Positions 18,636 through 26,660 of a DNA stretch of 62,255 bases are shown here, in pieces. The stretch's first letter is position 1. The number at the start of each line of letters is the position of its first letter. The stretch covers positions 1 through 62,255 of the forward strand of contig WYBW01000129.1 of NCBI GenBank assembly GCA_011525685.1. Reading direction: 5' to 3'. Origin of the DNA: Verrucomicrobiia bacterium (lineage in GTDB: Bacteria > Verrucomicrobiota > Verrucomicrobiia > Limisphaerales > JADLHS01). Made by a program: the position numbers and the translations under genes. Under the pieces are notes generated by a model. The model searched no databases. It was not told where the DNA came from and was given only the letters and a program-made list of their open reading frames with translations.

Positions 18636-18874
18636 GGCGGACCAGCCAAACCAGCTTGGGAGGGCTTGGTCGAGCCGGTTTTCATCCGACTGCGGATCGA
18701 AAGTTATTCACCGCGCCCTTGGAATGTTGCTGCCGGCTGTGAACAATTCTCCGGCCGGTTTGAGAAACCTTTGGATTGTCGGGAGATTTGACCTCGCCGC
18801 ATGTTTTCACACCGCTGCGATCCGTTAATAAGCTGTGGACAAGAATTCATTGAGGGAATTGGGAATCGAGATAA

Positions 18875-20000
18875 GCTGAGAACAGTTCATTGAAAGAACT
18901 GAAGCGGACGGTGCGGTCGTGAGATTGAGGCCGGACGTTTCAAGGATAATCCCAGGCGACTGGGGAAAGGTCGAGTCAGGCTGGTTGGCTTGGCCCCTCT
19001 CAAGCCGGATCGTGAGGTCCGGAAGCGGAGGCAGGATTCACCAGTTCCTCTGGCGGCGTTCGCGCGCTGTCAGTCACGCGAAGCAGGAACTCGGCGGCCA
19101 GGAGCGATGAGAAACCGCTCCGAGCCGGGTCAAGTAACTCCGGCTGGTTTCGGGTCGGAGCGAAACGCAGTTACCCAGAGGGTATCCGGTTGCTACTGTG
19201 TATCAGCACGGGGCGGGCGACTCTGGCGGATTCAATCAACCGTTTGAAACCGCCCAATGAAAAACACCGAAAGGTGCAACAAACGGAGCGCGCGCACTGG
19301 GAAGGACACGAGGACTCGGCAGGTCCTGTGAAAACCTTCCGAACGCCGGCGATGTTAAAAACGACACCGCTGGCCTGTGAGTGAAAGGCAACCTGAGAGA
19401 TAAGAGGCGAGACCCGTGGCCTTGGCCAACGCACCGCCAAAAGCGGTGGCCGACCAGTGCCAATGGGTCAAGACGCGGAACCGATTCGCAGGCGTGTCTT
19501 GACCTGGTTCGCAAGCCGGTGGCGCAACCACCTGCCCAAGCGAGCTGAAAAGCCTCACTCGAAATCCAGTGCCGCAAGACGCTGGACGGCCCTGCTACGA
19601 GGCCGATGACTCCGCTTGCCGTGGAGAATAGCGTCGGGAAGCCGGCAGCCACCGCGAGGTGCGCGCCTAATGCCGGCACGGGAAAGAGAGCGTGGCGAAC
19701 TCCCATCCCCCATTTGTCCCTGCTTGGCCGCAAGGCCGGGCAGGGACTTATTGTTTGCGTCGAGCATCCGAATTGCTTCGCTGATGACTTGATGGACGTC
19801 GTCCTCGGAAGGCAACGCTTTCGACGCATCCTCCGGTAAGCCCCCCATCCATGTCCTGCCGGTTTTCGGGACAACAGTCTTATTTTGGCACAACAGAACC
19901 CCCGAAGGATGGGTAGGCGTCTTGTGGCAAGGCACGTGCTAGAAAACTGACTGAGTGCTCAAAACAAGGAAGTTGGGACCTGTCGGTCACCAGTCAAGGC
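18875..20000 (+). ncRNA. Candidate large structured RNA of unknown class
   Basis: No gene is convincing in 18636-20010 on either strand, but nested complementary segments are dense. Helices seen: 18883-18888/18896-18901 (CAGTTC); 18951-18955/18960-18964 with GCGA loop; 19043-19049/19085-19091 enclosing 19059-19064/19077-19082; 19116-19121/19157-19162 enclosing 19123-19128/19140-19145; 19175-19180/19221-19226; 19225-19235/19244-19254 (10 of 11 pairs); 19265-19268/19273-19276 with GAAA loop; 19432-19437/19443-19448; 19716-19723/19740-19747 enclosing GGCC-GCAA-GGCC; 19757-19762/19822-19827; 19844-19850/19907-19913 with 19865-19870/19901-19906. Two loops pair elsewhere: 19134-19139 with 19169-19174, and 19187-19192 with loop 19237-19242. 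GNRA loops appear only on the plus strand. The RNA may end at the strong hairpin at 19716-19747 (then TTATTGTTT) or run to about 20000. I do not recognise GOLLD, ROOL, OLE, tmRNA or a group II domain V. Ends are estimates. Confidence 0.55.
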
Positions 20001-20010
20001 TCGAGACACG

Positions 20011-20469
20011 ATGAACATCCGCTGCGTTGGCAAAGGCAATCAAGGCATGACGCTGGTCGAAGTGGTCATGGCGACGGGTATTCTCACCATCGTGGCCGGC
20101 GCGCTGATTGGCACTTATAACTGCGGCTTCTTCGTCATGCAGTCGGTCCGCGAGAACCAGCGCGCCACCCAGATTCTCATGGAAAAGGTCGAAACCATCC
20201 GGCTGTACAGTTGGTCGCAGGTCAATACCCCCAATTTCATTCCGGCCACGTTCTCCGATTATTACGACCCCCAATCCGCGCAAGGTTCTCAAGGCGTGCG
20301 ATACGACGGCGAAATCGAAATCAGCGACTTCCCGTTCAACACCAGTTACCGCACGAATCTGAAGCAGATTGAAGTCACCTTGACGTGGAAGTCGCGCGGC
20401 AACACCACCCATACGCGGAAGGCCAGCACGTTCATCGCCAAGGACGGAGTTCAAAACTATGTTTATTAA
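20011..20469 (+). CDS. PilV-like pseudopilin
   Basis: 152 residues. A short leader ending in Gly precedes 'MTLVEVVMATGILTIVAGALIG' (13-34), the class III prepilin signal, with the conserved Glu at mature position 5. The C-terminal part is a small beta-rich domain ('RTNLKQIEVTLTWKSRGNTTHTRKASTFIAKDG'), as in PilV/GspI-like minor pilins. It is the first gene of a three-gene pseudopilin operon and overlaps the next gene by 11 bases. Processing by the prepilin peptidase at 25286-26458 is likely. Confidence 0.88.
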   Translation: MNIRCVGKGNQGMTLVEVVMATGILTIVAGALIGTYNCGFFVMQSVRENQRATQILMEKVETIRLYSWSQVNTPNFIPATFSDYYDPQSAQGSQGVRYDGEIEISDFPFNTSYRTNLKQIEVTLTWKSRGNTTHTRKASTFIAKDGVQNYVY

Positions 20470-21019
20470 GCCAGCTCGGAAATCGCATGACGCCTTCACC
20501 CTCGTCGAGGCGGTGGTGGCGATGGGGGTGTTTTCCATCAGCGGATTGGCGCTGGCAGCCATCTTCCTGTTCAGCATCCACAGCTTCGCGGCCATTGCCA
20601 ACTACTCGACTCTCGAGCAGGCCAACCGCACCGCGATGGACAAGTTGACCACCGAAATCCGCCAGGCCCGCGCGGTGGTGGCCGTCTCCACCAACAGCAT
20701 TACGGTCATTGACGGTGACGGTATCAGCATCACCTACCACTTCAATCCGCAGAACAGACAGTTCATCCGCAACGCCAGCGATGGCAGCCGGAAGGTGCTG
20801 CTGGAGAACTGCAATCTGCTGAACTTCAAATTGTATCAACGCAACCCCGTCAACGGCACCTACGACATTTACCCCGCCGCCACGAACAACTGGCAGGCGA
20901 CCGTGAAAGTCGTCCAGCTTTCCTGGAAAACCTCCCGCACCCTGCTCCATGGCAGGATCAACAGTGAAAACGTCCAGACCGCCCGCGTGGTCATTCGCAA
21001 AAGGCCCGATCCGATATGA
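20459..21019 (+). CDS. PilW/GspJ-like pseudopilin
   Basis: 186 residues. The prepilin signal 'AFTLVEAVVAMGVFSISGLALAAIFLFSIHSFA' lies at about 12-44. The body contains 'LEQANRTAMDKLTTEIRQARAVVAVSTNSITV', the pattern of PilW/GspJ minor pilins. It overlaps the preceding and following genes (11 and 4 bases), so the three are coupled. It probably forms the tip complex of a type IV pilus or type II secretion pseudopilus with its neighbours. Confidence 0.87.
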   Translation: MFIKPARKSHDAFTLVEAVVAMGVFSISGLALAAIFLFSIHSFAAIANYSTLEQANRTAMDKLTTEIRQARAVVAVSTNSITVIDGDGISITYHFNPQNRQFIRNASDGSRKVLLENCNLLNFKLYQRNPVNGTYDIYPAATNNWQATVKVVQLSWKTSRTLLHGRINSENVQTARVVIRKRPDPI

Positions 21020-22977
21020 AAACCACCTGCTCCATTCGACAAACCCAGCACGGCGGCACGATGCTCGCCGTGGTGGTCATTTGTGCCGTGCTCTCGTTTA
21101 CGGCCATCAGCTATCTGTTGCTGGTTCAACATCACCATCGCTCCAGTTTCCGATCGCAAAACTGGAATCTGGCCATCTCGGTGGCCGAGGCCGGCATCGA
21201 GGAAGGTCTCCAGCATTTGAATCAGAATTTCGGCGCGCTGAGCAGCGACGGCTGGGAATTCGATGGCGTCAACTATGTGCGCAGCCGCACCTTGAGCAGC
21301 GGCGACAGCTACACCGTGAAAGTCAACGCCACCAGCGATCCGCAAAATCCCACCATCGAGTCGCGGGGCTTTGTCAATCTCGCCACGCTCGCGCAGAACC
21401 AGCCGCCGGCCATGTTGGCGGCGGTGGGCGTGTCGGCCAATTCGGTCAGGTCCTCCCATCTCACCCGCGCCGTCCGGGTGCGATGCAACCGCGGCAGCCT
21501 GTTTCTCGCGTCCATGGTCGCCAAGGACAAGATTGACCTCAAGGGCAACGGCATCATGTCCGACAGTTTTGATTCGGGCGATCCAACCAAGAGCACCAAT
21601 GGCCACTATGACCCGGCGAAGGCGCAAAGCAACGGTGACGTGGCCTCCAACGGGGGCATCGTCGGCGTGGTGAGCGTTCAGAACGCCAACATCTTCGGCA
21701 AGGTGCATACCGGACCGGGCGGCACCGTCGAGATCGGTTCGCAAGGCGGCGTCGGCTCTCATGCCTGGCAAGCGGCCAACAACTACAAGGGCATCGAGCC
21801 TGGTTGGACCACCGATGACGCGAATTACACCTTCCCCGACACCAGGCTGCCCTACAGTTCCGGGGTTGAACCGCAGCCGGGCCAAATCCTGACCGTCACC
21901 GGCTACACGACCAACACCACTTATGTCAACGGCTCAACGACCTACCCCGGCGCGCCCCCCTCGGGGACCACCATGAGCCCGGTGACCACCAACACGGCTT
22001 TCTTTACCGTCTCCACCTATCCGGGCGACAAGGCGGGCATGACCACCAACAGCGGCTACGTTACAGTCGTGGCCTATCCGGGCGCCATGCCAGGGTTGGT
22101 CACGAACTCTCTGACCTTCGCAACCTCGGCCAGTTACCCGGGAGCGCTCTACGGCCTGACCACCAACGTTTCTTCGACCACCACCTCGACGTATCCTGGT
22201 GCGCAACCAGGGATGACCACCAACGTGACGACCACGTTTACCAGCAGCAAGACATATCCGGAAGCGGGCACCTATGTAGGCACTGTGACCACTCGTGTCG
22301 TCACCAACGGTCCCCAGTCAGGTCGCGGTACCTGGTATGACTACTACCGCATTACCGGCAGGACTTACACGTACCTCGTTTACAGTTACACCTATCCCAC
22401 GAGCTTCAGCTACTCGTATCTCGCGCCCACCTACACTTTCCCGCAATTCACCTACAGCTACGCCATTTACGAGAGCAGCGCGGTATATTCGACGAATACC
22501 TACGATTACATCCTTGGTAACGGAGACTATCTGGCCACCTCGTTGAGCGGTCGAGTGTATGTCAAAGGCAAGGCGCGGCTGGTTCTTCCCAATGGATTGA
22601 GCATGAGCGGCAATGACAGCTTCATCATTGGCGCCAACGGCAGCGTTGAAGTGTACGCGGGCGGCACCTCGGTTACCGTGGGAGGAAATGGTGTCATCAA
22701 TCCCAGCGGCTTTGCCGGCAACTTCATCCTGTATTGCGCCCCCACTGTGACGAGCCTGGCCCTGAACGGCAACGGAGAGTTCACCGGGGTACTGGTCGCT
22801 CCCAATGCGGACGTGGCCATGAACGGCGGTGGCAATTCTTCCCAGGATTTCATCGGTTGTTTGATGGTGAATTCCGTGAAGATGAACGGTCACTTCAAAT
22901 TCCACTACGACGAAGCCTTGGGTCGCATGCCTTCGAGCGGCCGCTTCTTGATCACGGCTTGGGACGAAATCCCGTGA
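21016..22977 (+). CDS. PilX-like pilus-assembly protein with YPGA repeats and Tyr-rich region
   Basis: 653 residues. A hydrophobic segment at about 15-38 ('GGTMLAVVVICAVLSFTAISYLLLV') has no Glu5, as in PilX/GspK-type large minor pilins, and is followed by 'NLAISVAEAGIEEGLQHLN'. Residues about 295-432 hold six or seven imperfect ~21-residue units around 'YPGA.PGMTTN'. The next ~66 residues contain about 18 tyrosines. The C-terminal part ('GNGEFTGVLVAPNADVAMNGGG...GCLMVNSVKMNG') is a bactofilin-like beta-stack of DUF7305 type. Third gene of the operon. The repeats may be a surface-exposed adhesive or spacer region; that is inference. Confidence 0.82.
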   Translation: MKTTCSIRQTQHGGTMLAVVVICAVLSFTAISYLLLVQHHHRSSFRSQNWNLAISVAEAGIEEGLQHLNQNFGALSSDGWEFDGVNYVRSRTLSSGDSYTVKVNATSDPQNPTIESRGFVNLATLAQNQPPAMLAAVGVSANSVRSSHLTRAVRVRCNRGSLFLASMVAKDKIDLKGNGIMSDSFDSGDPTKSTNGHYDPAKAQSNGDVASNGGIVGVVSVQNANIFGKVHTGPGGTVEIGSQGGVGSHAWQAANNYKGIEPGWTTDDANYTFPDTRLPYSSGVEPQPGQILTVTGYTTNTTYVNGSTTYPGAPPSGTTMSPVTTNTAFFTVSTYPGDKAGMTTNSGYVTVVAYPGAMPGLVTNSLTFATSASYPGALYGLTTNVSSTTTSTYPGAQPGMTTNVTTTFTSSKTYPEAGTYVGTVTTRVVTNGPQSGRGTWYDYYRITGRTYTYLVYSYTYPTSFSYSYLAPTYTFPQFTYSYAIYESSAVYSTNTYDYILGNGDYLATSLSGRVYVKGKARLVLPNGLSMSGNDSFIIGANGSVEVYAGGTSVTVGGNGVINPSGFAGNFILYCAPTVTSLALNGNGEFTGVLVAPNADVAMNGGGNSSQDFIGCLMVNSVKMNGHFKFHYDEALGRMPSSGRFLITAWDEIP

Positions 22978-23217
22978 GGGCTTGAGCGGCAGGGATGGTT
23001 TGGGATGAGGCAAGCTGCAGGGGTTGGAGACTTGGATGCGTGGCGAAGCCGCCACCCTAGTGGGACAGCGCGTCCCGCCTGTCCGGGCGGAAGGGGAAAA
23101 GAGAGCAAGGGAAGGCCACACGTCAATCCCGGCATCGCTGAATGAATCCTCACGGCGCCAGCGGCCTCGGACGGACAGCGGGGCAATGGACATAAGGAGA
23201 ACAAGCCAGGAGATCGT

Positions 23218-23829
23218 ATGAGCACGCCAAATCCCCAGCGGCCCGGGTTATTGAGACTCCCGGTGTTGACCAAAGCGCGGATTGGGTTTTCGGTCGCGCT
23301 GTTCAGCCTTTTGACCCTGTTGGGCGTCTTCGTCTGCAATTCGGTTTCCGCGTTGCACCATCGAGTGGAACTTGTTTGTGTGGCGATCGGAGCGGTTGGC
23401 CTGGCGCTTTGGCTCATCGGGGGCATTGCCGCCTCGCGCCAGGGACTCGGAGAAGGAGTCTTCGGCACGGCGGACCATCCGTTGGTGTTTCTCAAGAGCT
23501 GGGAGTATTGGGGCTTGATCGTGGCCGGGGCTGCGGTCTTGATCTACGCGTTTGCCTCCCGCCCCGAGTTGGTGATGGCGAGTCCTCCAGTCTCGCGTCC
23601 GCCTGTGATCAAACCAGCGCAGCCCGCCCTTTCCACCAACGTCCCGGTGTTCTTTCCTCAACTCAATTGCCGGGGCGTGGTCCCGAACGGCGAGAAAGCC
23701 ACCGCGGTCATCAATGGCCGCACGGTCGCCATCGGGGAGATGATCGAGGGCGTTACGGTTGTCGCCATTGAGCCGGATTCCGTCACGGTGGAGTTCAAGG
23801 GGGAGCAAAAGGTGGTCTGGCTGGAGTAA
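23218..23829 (+). CDS. Membrane protein with GspC/GspB-like C-terminal domain
   Basis: 203 residues. Three hydrophobic segments (about 22-44, 52-70, 94-112) precede a Pro-rich linker. The soluble C-terminus 'AVINGRTVAIGEMIEGVTVVAIEPDSVTVEFKGEQKVVWLE' has the pattern of the homology region of type II secretion linker proteins (GspC/GspB). Its place after the pseudopilin operon suggests a role in the same pilus or secretion machine. No other Gsp/Pil assembly ATPase or secretin is in the window. Confidence 0.65.
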   Translation: MSTPNPQRPGLLRLPVLTKARIGFSVALFSLLTLLGVFVCNSVSALHHRVELVCVAIGAVGLALWLIGGIAASRQGLGEGVFGTADHPLVFLKSWEYWGLIVAGAAVLIYAFASRPELVMASPPVSRPPVIKPAQPALSTNVPVFFPQLNCRGVVPNGEKATAVINGRTVAIGEMIEGVTVVAIEPDSVTVEFKGEQKVVWLE

Positions 23830-23966
23830 ACGCCCCGTGGTCCAGGCGATTCGACCACGGCTGAAGTTCGTCCGGGGATGCCGCGCTGTACGCAATCTGG
23901 GCAGTCGGCCTCTCGGAGGGGACGGCTGGTTCAGGAGAGCATAGGGGAACACACCCGGCAGATGAA

Positions 23967-24188
23967 TTGCTGACAAACCGGGCAAGAATGATGAACGGAT
24001 GCGCCAAACGTGAGAATGCGGGCAGCCAGTCCCGTCGCTTGGACTCGCCGGTCTGCCCTTTGGTGGCGGTTCGACAGACCAAGGCCTTCACGCTGGTGGA
24101 GGTCATGATGAGTCTGGCGGTGACCGGCCTTGTGTTCAGCGGAATCCTCGCAGGCTATCTTCATTGCACGACTCTTGCGCTGCGTTGA
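23967..24188 (+). pseudogene. Truncated prepilin fragment
   Basis: 73 residues: a long basic leader, then a perfect prepilin signal 'AFTLVEVMMSLAVTGLVFSGILAGYLHCTTLALR', ending abruptly in TGA right after the transmembrane helix. Homologues normally continue for 100 or more residues; no continuation is obvious in the other frames of the next 180 bases. Most likely a remnant of a PilV-type gene lost by deletion or frameshift. The rest of 23830-24372 has no gene; it includes a TTGAACTTTGCACTTTGAACTTT tract (about 24322-24345). Confidence 0.6.
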
Positions 24189-24372
24189 GCGCCTGGAAGG
24201 GAAAACTCCTCGTTTGCGACTCGTCATGGGACTGAATCACCGGTTTGCCTTTGCTTCCATACGGAAGGCCGGATTGAGCCTGCGCAATTTGCGGGCTGAG
24301 AGTTGAGATGCGCGCCTTCCCAAGTTGAACTTTGCACTTTGAACTTTTCCTCACGCCCCCTATAACCACCGC

Positions 24373-25296
24373 GTGTCGGAGCCGTTCCCCAAGCCGTTGG
24401 ACGCGCGCACTCGTTACTGCGCGGTGCTCGGCTTTCCGGTCAAACATTCCGCCTCGCCCGCGATGCAGAACGCCGGCATCGCCGAACTGGGTTTGAACTG
24501 GCGCTACCTGGCCTTTGAAGTGCGACCGGAGGAACTGCGCCCCGCCCTGATCGGTGCCCAGACGATGCAGTTCATCGGCCTCAATCTCACGGTACCGCAT
24601 AAACTGCTCGCCCTCGACATGGTGGACACTCTGGACGAATCGGCCAAGCTGTGGAGCGCCGTGAACACCATTCAATTTGAGGGGCGCGACCGGGGCCGGA
24701 GCTGGCTGCCGTTGACGCACTTCGAGGACGCGCCGCCGGAGAAGATCCGCTCCCGTGGTTACAACACGGACGCCGAAGCCATCGTGCGGTCGTTGCGGGA
24801 GGATTTGCGGATCGAACTGCGCGGGGCGCGGGTGTTGCTGCTCGGCGCGGGTGGGGCAGGGCGGGTGGCGGCGCTGAAGCTCGCCTCGCAGGAGGTCGCC
24901 GAACTGTTCCTGGTCAACCGCACCTCTTCCAAAGCGGCCACCGTCGCGGCCGAGATTCGCCGGCGGCATCCCGCGGTGAAAGTGCAACTCGGCTATCCCC
25001 GCGGCGAGGTGGACCTGGCGATCAACGCCACTTCGCTCGGGCTGTCTCCGAGCGATCCGCTGCCGGTGGAGGACAAGCAGTTTTCCCTGCGGCAGGCGCT
25101 GGCGCTTTACGACATGGTCTATCGGCCGGCGGAAACCCCGCTCCTCCGCGCGGCGAAAGCGGCGGGTTGCCGCACGGCCAATGGACTGGGGATGCTCCTG
25201 TATCAGGGGGCGAAGGCGCTGGAGATCTGGAGCGGTAAGCCCGCCCCCATCGCCGTGATGCGCCGCGCCCTGGAACAGAACGTGTATGGGTCTTGA
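24373..25296 (+). CDS. aroE: Shikimate dehydrogenase
   Basis: 307 residues from a GTG. Catalyses NADPH-dependent reduction of 3-dehydroshikimate in aromatic amino-acid synthesis. Signatures: 'GFPVKHSASPAMQNAG' (about 19-34), 'GLNLTVPHK' with the catalytic Lys (about 72-80), the nucleotide-binding 'LLLGAGGAGRVAALKL', 'NRTSSKAA' and 'NATSLGL', and the C-terminal 'GLGMLLYQGAKALEIW'. An insert of about 10 residues ('RDRGRSWLPLTHFEDAPPEK') lies before the nucleotide domain. It overlaps the prepilin peptidase start by 11 bases. Confidence 0.95.
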   Translation: MSEPFPKPLDARTRYCAVLGFPVKHSASPAMQNAGIAELGLNWRYLAFEVRPEELRPALIGAQTMQFIGLNLTVPHKLLALDMVDTLDESAKLWSAVNTIQFEGRDRGRSWLPLTHFEDAPPEKIRSRGYNTDAEAIVRSLREDLRIELRGARVLLLGAGGAGRVAALKLASQEVAELFLVNRTSSKAATVAAEIRRRHPAVKVQLGYPRGEVDLAINATSLGLSPSDPLPVEDKQFSLRQALALYDMVYRPAETPLLRAAKAAGCRTANGLGMLLYQGAKALEIWSGKPAPIAVMRRALEQNVYGS

Positions 25297-26458
25297 CGCC
25301 ATTTTCGATTCCCGCAACTGGGCGCCCGTGCCGTTCCATTTCTGGTCGCTGGTGTGGTTCATGCTCGGCTGCATCGTGGGCAGTTTTCTCAATGTCTGCA
25401 TCCACCGCCTGCCGCTGGGCATGAGCGTGATTGCCCCGCCGTCGCACTGTCCGCACTGCAAGTATTCGATTCCCTGGTTTCTCAACGTGCCACTGGTGAC
25501 GTGGCTGTGGCTGGGCGGGAAATGCAAGAACTGCCGGGCGCCGATCTCGCCGCGCTATTTCCTGGTCGAACTGGTGACCGGCGTGGCTTTTCTGGCGTGC
25601 TGGCTGGCGTTTGGCCGGCAGTCGGTCTTGCTCGCGCTGGTGTACGCGATGCTCCTGGCCGGTCTGATTGCGGCCACATTCATTGACTTCGAACACTTCA
25701 TCATCCCGGATGAAATCACCATCGGCGGCACGGTGGTCGGCTTTGTCTGCTCCTTTCTGGTGCCGGCCTTGCACCACGCCGATTCGTTGACCACCGCGAT
25801 GAAACGCTCGGTGCTTGGCCTGGTGGTCGGCGGCGGATTGATCTATCTCATCCTGCGACTGGGCAAGTTGCTGTTTGGCCGGCAACGGGTCGAGTTGCCG
25901 GAGAACACGAAGATTGTGTTTTCGGAAACCGCGGTGCATCTGCCGGACAAGGACATTCCCTATGAGGAACTGTTTTACCGTCAATCCGATGTCATCACGT
26001 TGCAGGCGCGGACGGTGGAACTCGTGGATCGCTGTTACAAGGACGCGCTGGTGCGGCTTTCACCGGAGCGCTTGATGATCGGGGAGGAACAATGGCCGCC
26101 CGAGAAGGTGCCGCACATGGAAGCCGTGTGCGCGGGCATCGTCCTGCCGCGCGAGGCGATGGGCTTTGGCGATGTCAAATTCATGGCCGCCATTGGGGCG
26201 TTCCTGGGCTGGCAGGCCGTGGTCTTTTCACTGCTGGCCAGTTCGCTGATCGGCTCCGTGGTGGGCGTGAGCCTGATTGTCATGGGCCGGCGCGAATGGT
26301 CTTCGCGGCTGCCTTATGGCCCCTACATCGCGGCTGCCGCGGTGTTGTGGGTGTTTCTGCCCGCGCATCTTCAGGAAGCCTGGGCTTGGAATCTGCGCGT
26401 GGCCGGTCATCTGTTCTTCCGCATCCCGCTTCCTGACGGGGCGACGACCGGAATGTAA
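25286..26458 (+). CDS. pilD: Prepilin peptidase / N-methyltransferase (PilD, A24A family), long form
   Basis: 390 residues against 250-290 in most bacteria. N-terminal methylase-type domain with two zinc pairs, C55-x2-C58 and C80-x2-C83. Catalytic aspartates are D134 in 'TFIDFEHFIIPDE' and the Asp of 'GFGDVKFM' (about 293-299). About 90 extra charged residues (roughly 195-285) lie between the two aspartate motifs. About eight membrane helices. It should cleave and methylate the prepilin-like proteins in this window. Start ATG lies inside the end of aroE, so the two genes are co-expressed. Confidence 0.93.
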   Translation: MGLDAIFDSRNWAPVPFHFWSLVWFMLGCIVGSFLNVCIHRLPLGMSVIAPPSHCPHCKYSIPWFLNVPLVTWLWLGGKCKNCRAPISPRYFLVELVTGVAFLACWLAFGRQSVLLALVYAMLLAGLIAATFIDFEHFIIPDEITIGGTVVGFVCSFLVPALHHADSLTTAMKRSVLGLVVGGGLIYLILRLGKLLFGRQRVELPENTKIVFSETAVHLPDKDIPYEELFYRQSDVITLQARTVELVDRCYKDALVRLSPERLMIGEEQWPPEKVPHMEAVCAGIVLPREAMGFGDVKFMAAIGAFLGWQAVVFSLLASSLIGSVVGVSLIVMGRREWSSRLPYGPYIAAAAVLWVFLPAHLQEAWAWNLRVAGHLFFRIPLPDGATTGM

Positions 26459-26486
26459 CTGGATACGCCGTGGCCTGACGCCAGTG

Positions 26487-26515
26487 GGGCGGCTGGTAAG
26501 CCGCCTCTCCGCCCG
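26487..26515. repeat. 29-base GGGCGGCTGGTAAGCCGCC repeat
   Basis: Identical over 29 bases to 53120-53148. The core GGCGGCTggtaAGCCGCC is a hairpin with 7-bp stem. Related palindromes occur at 12509-12564 and about 40454-40478. It lies between the prepilin peptidase and aspS. Confidence 0.75.
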
Positions 26516-26660
26516 CCCGTCGGACCTGCCAAGAAGTCGGAATGGTCCCGAGAAGCGTCGGCCGCAAAAATATCTTTGAATTCCCCGTCGCTCGCCGCCA
26601 ACATCCGCGCGCACAATGGATGCTGAATCCCACCGTCCGGATTCCACGCTCCGCTTTGAG

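Noticed and set aside
19236..19874. 212-residue minus-strand frame (and a 126-residue one at 19555-19935) in the structured region
   Set aside because: No recognisable motif or start context, and the frames cross the strongest hairpins. They may reflect the base composition of structured RNA, though I cannot exclude a decayed gene.
18875..20000. tmRNA, group II intron or RNase P-like explanation for the structured region
   Set aside because: No tRNA-like ends or tag reading frame, no GUGYG...domain V pair with AY end, and rnpB is already at 5022.
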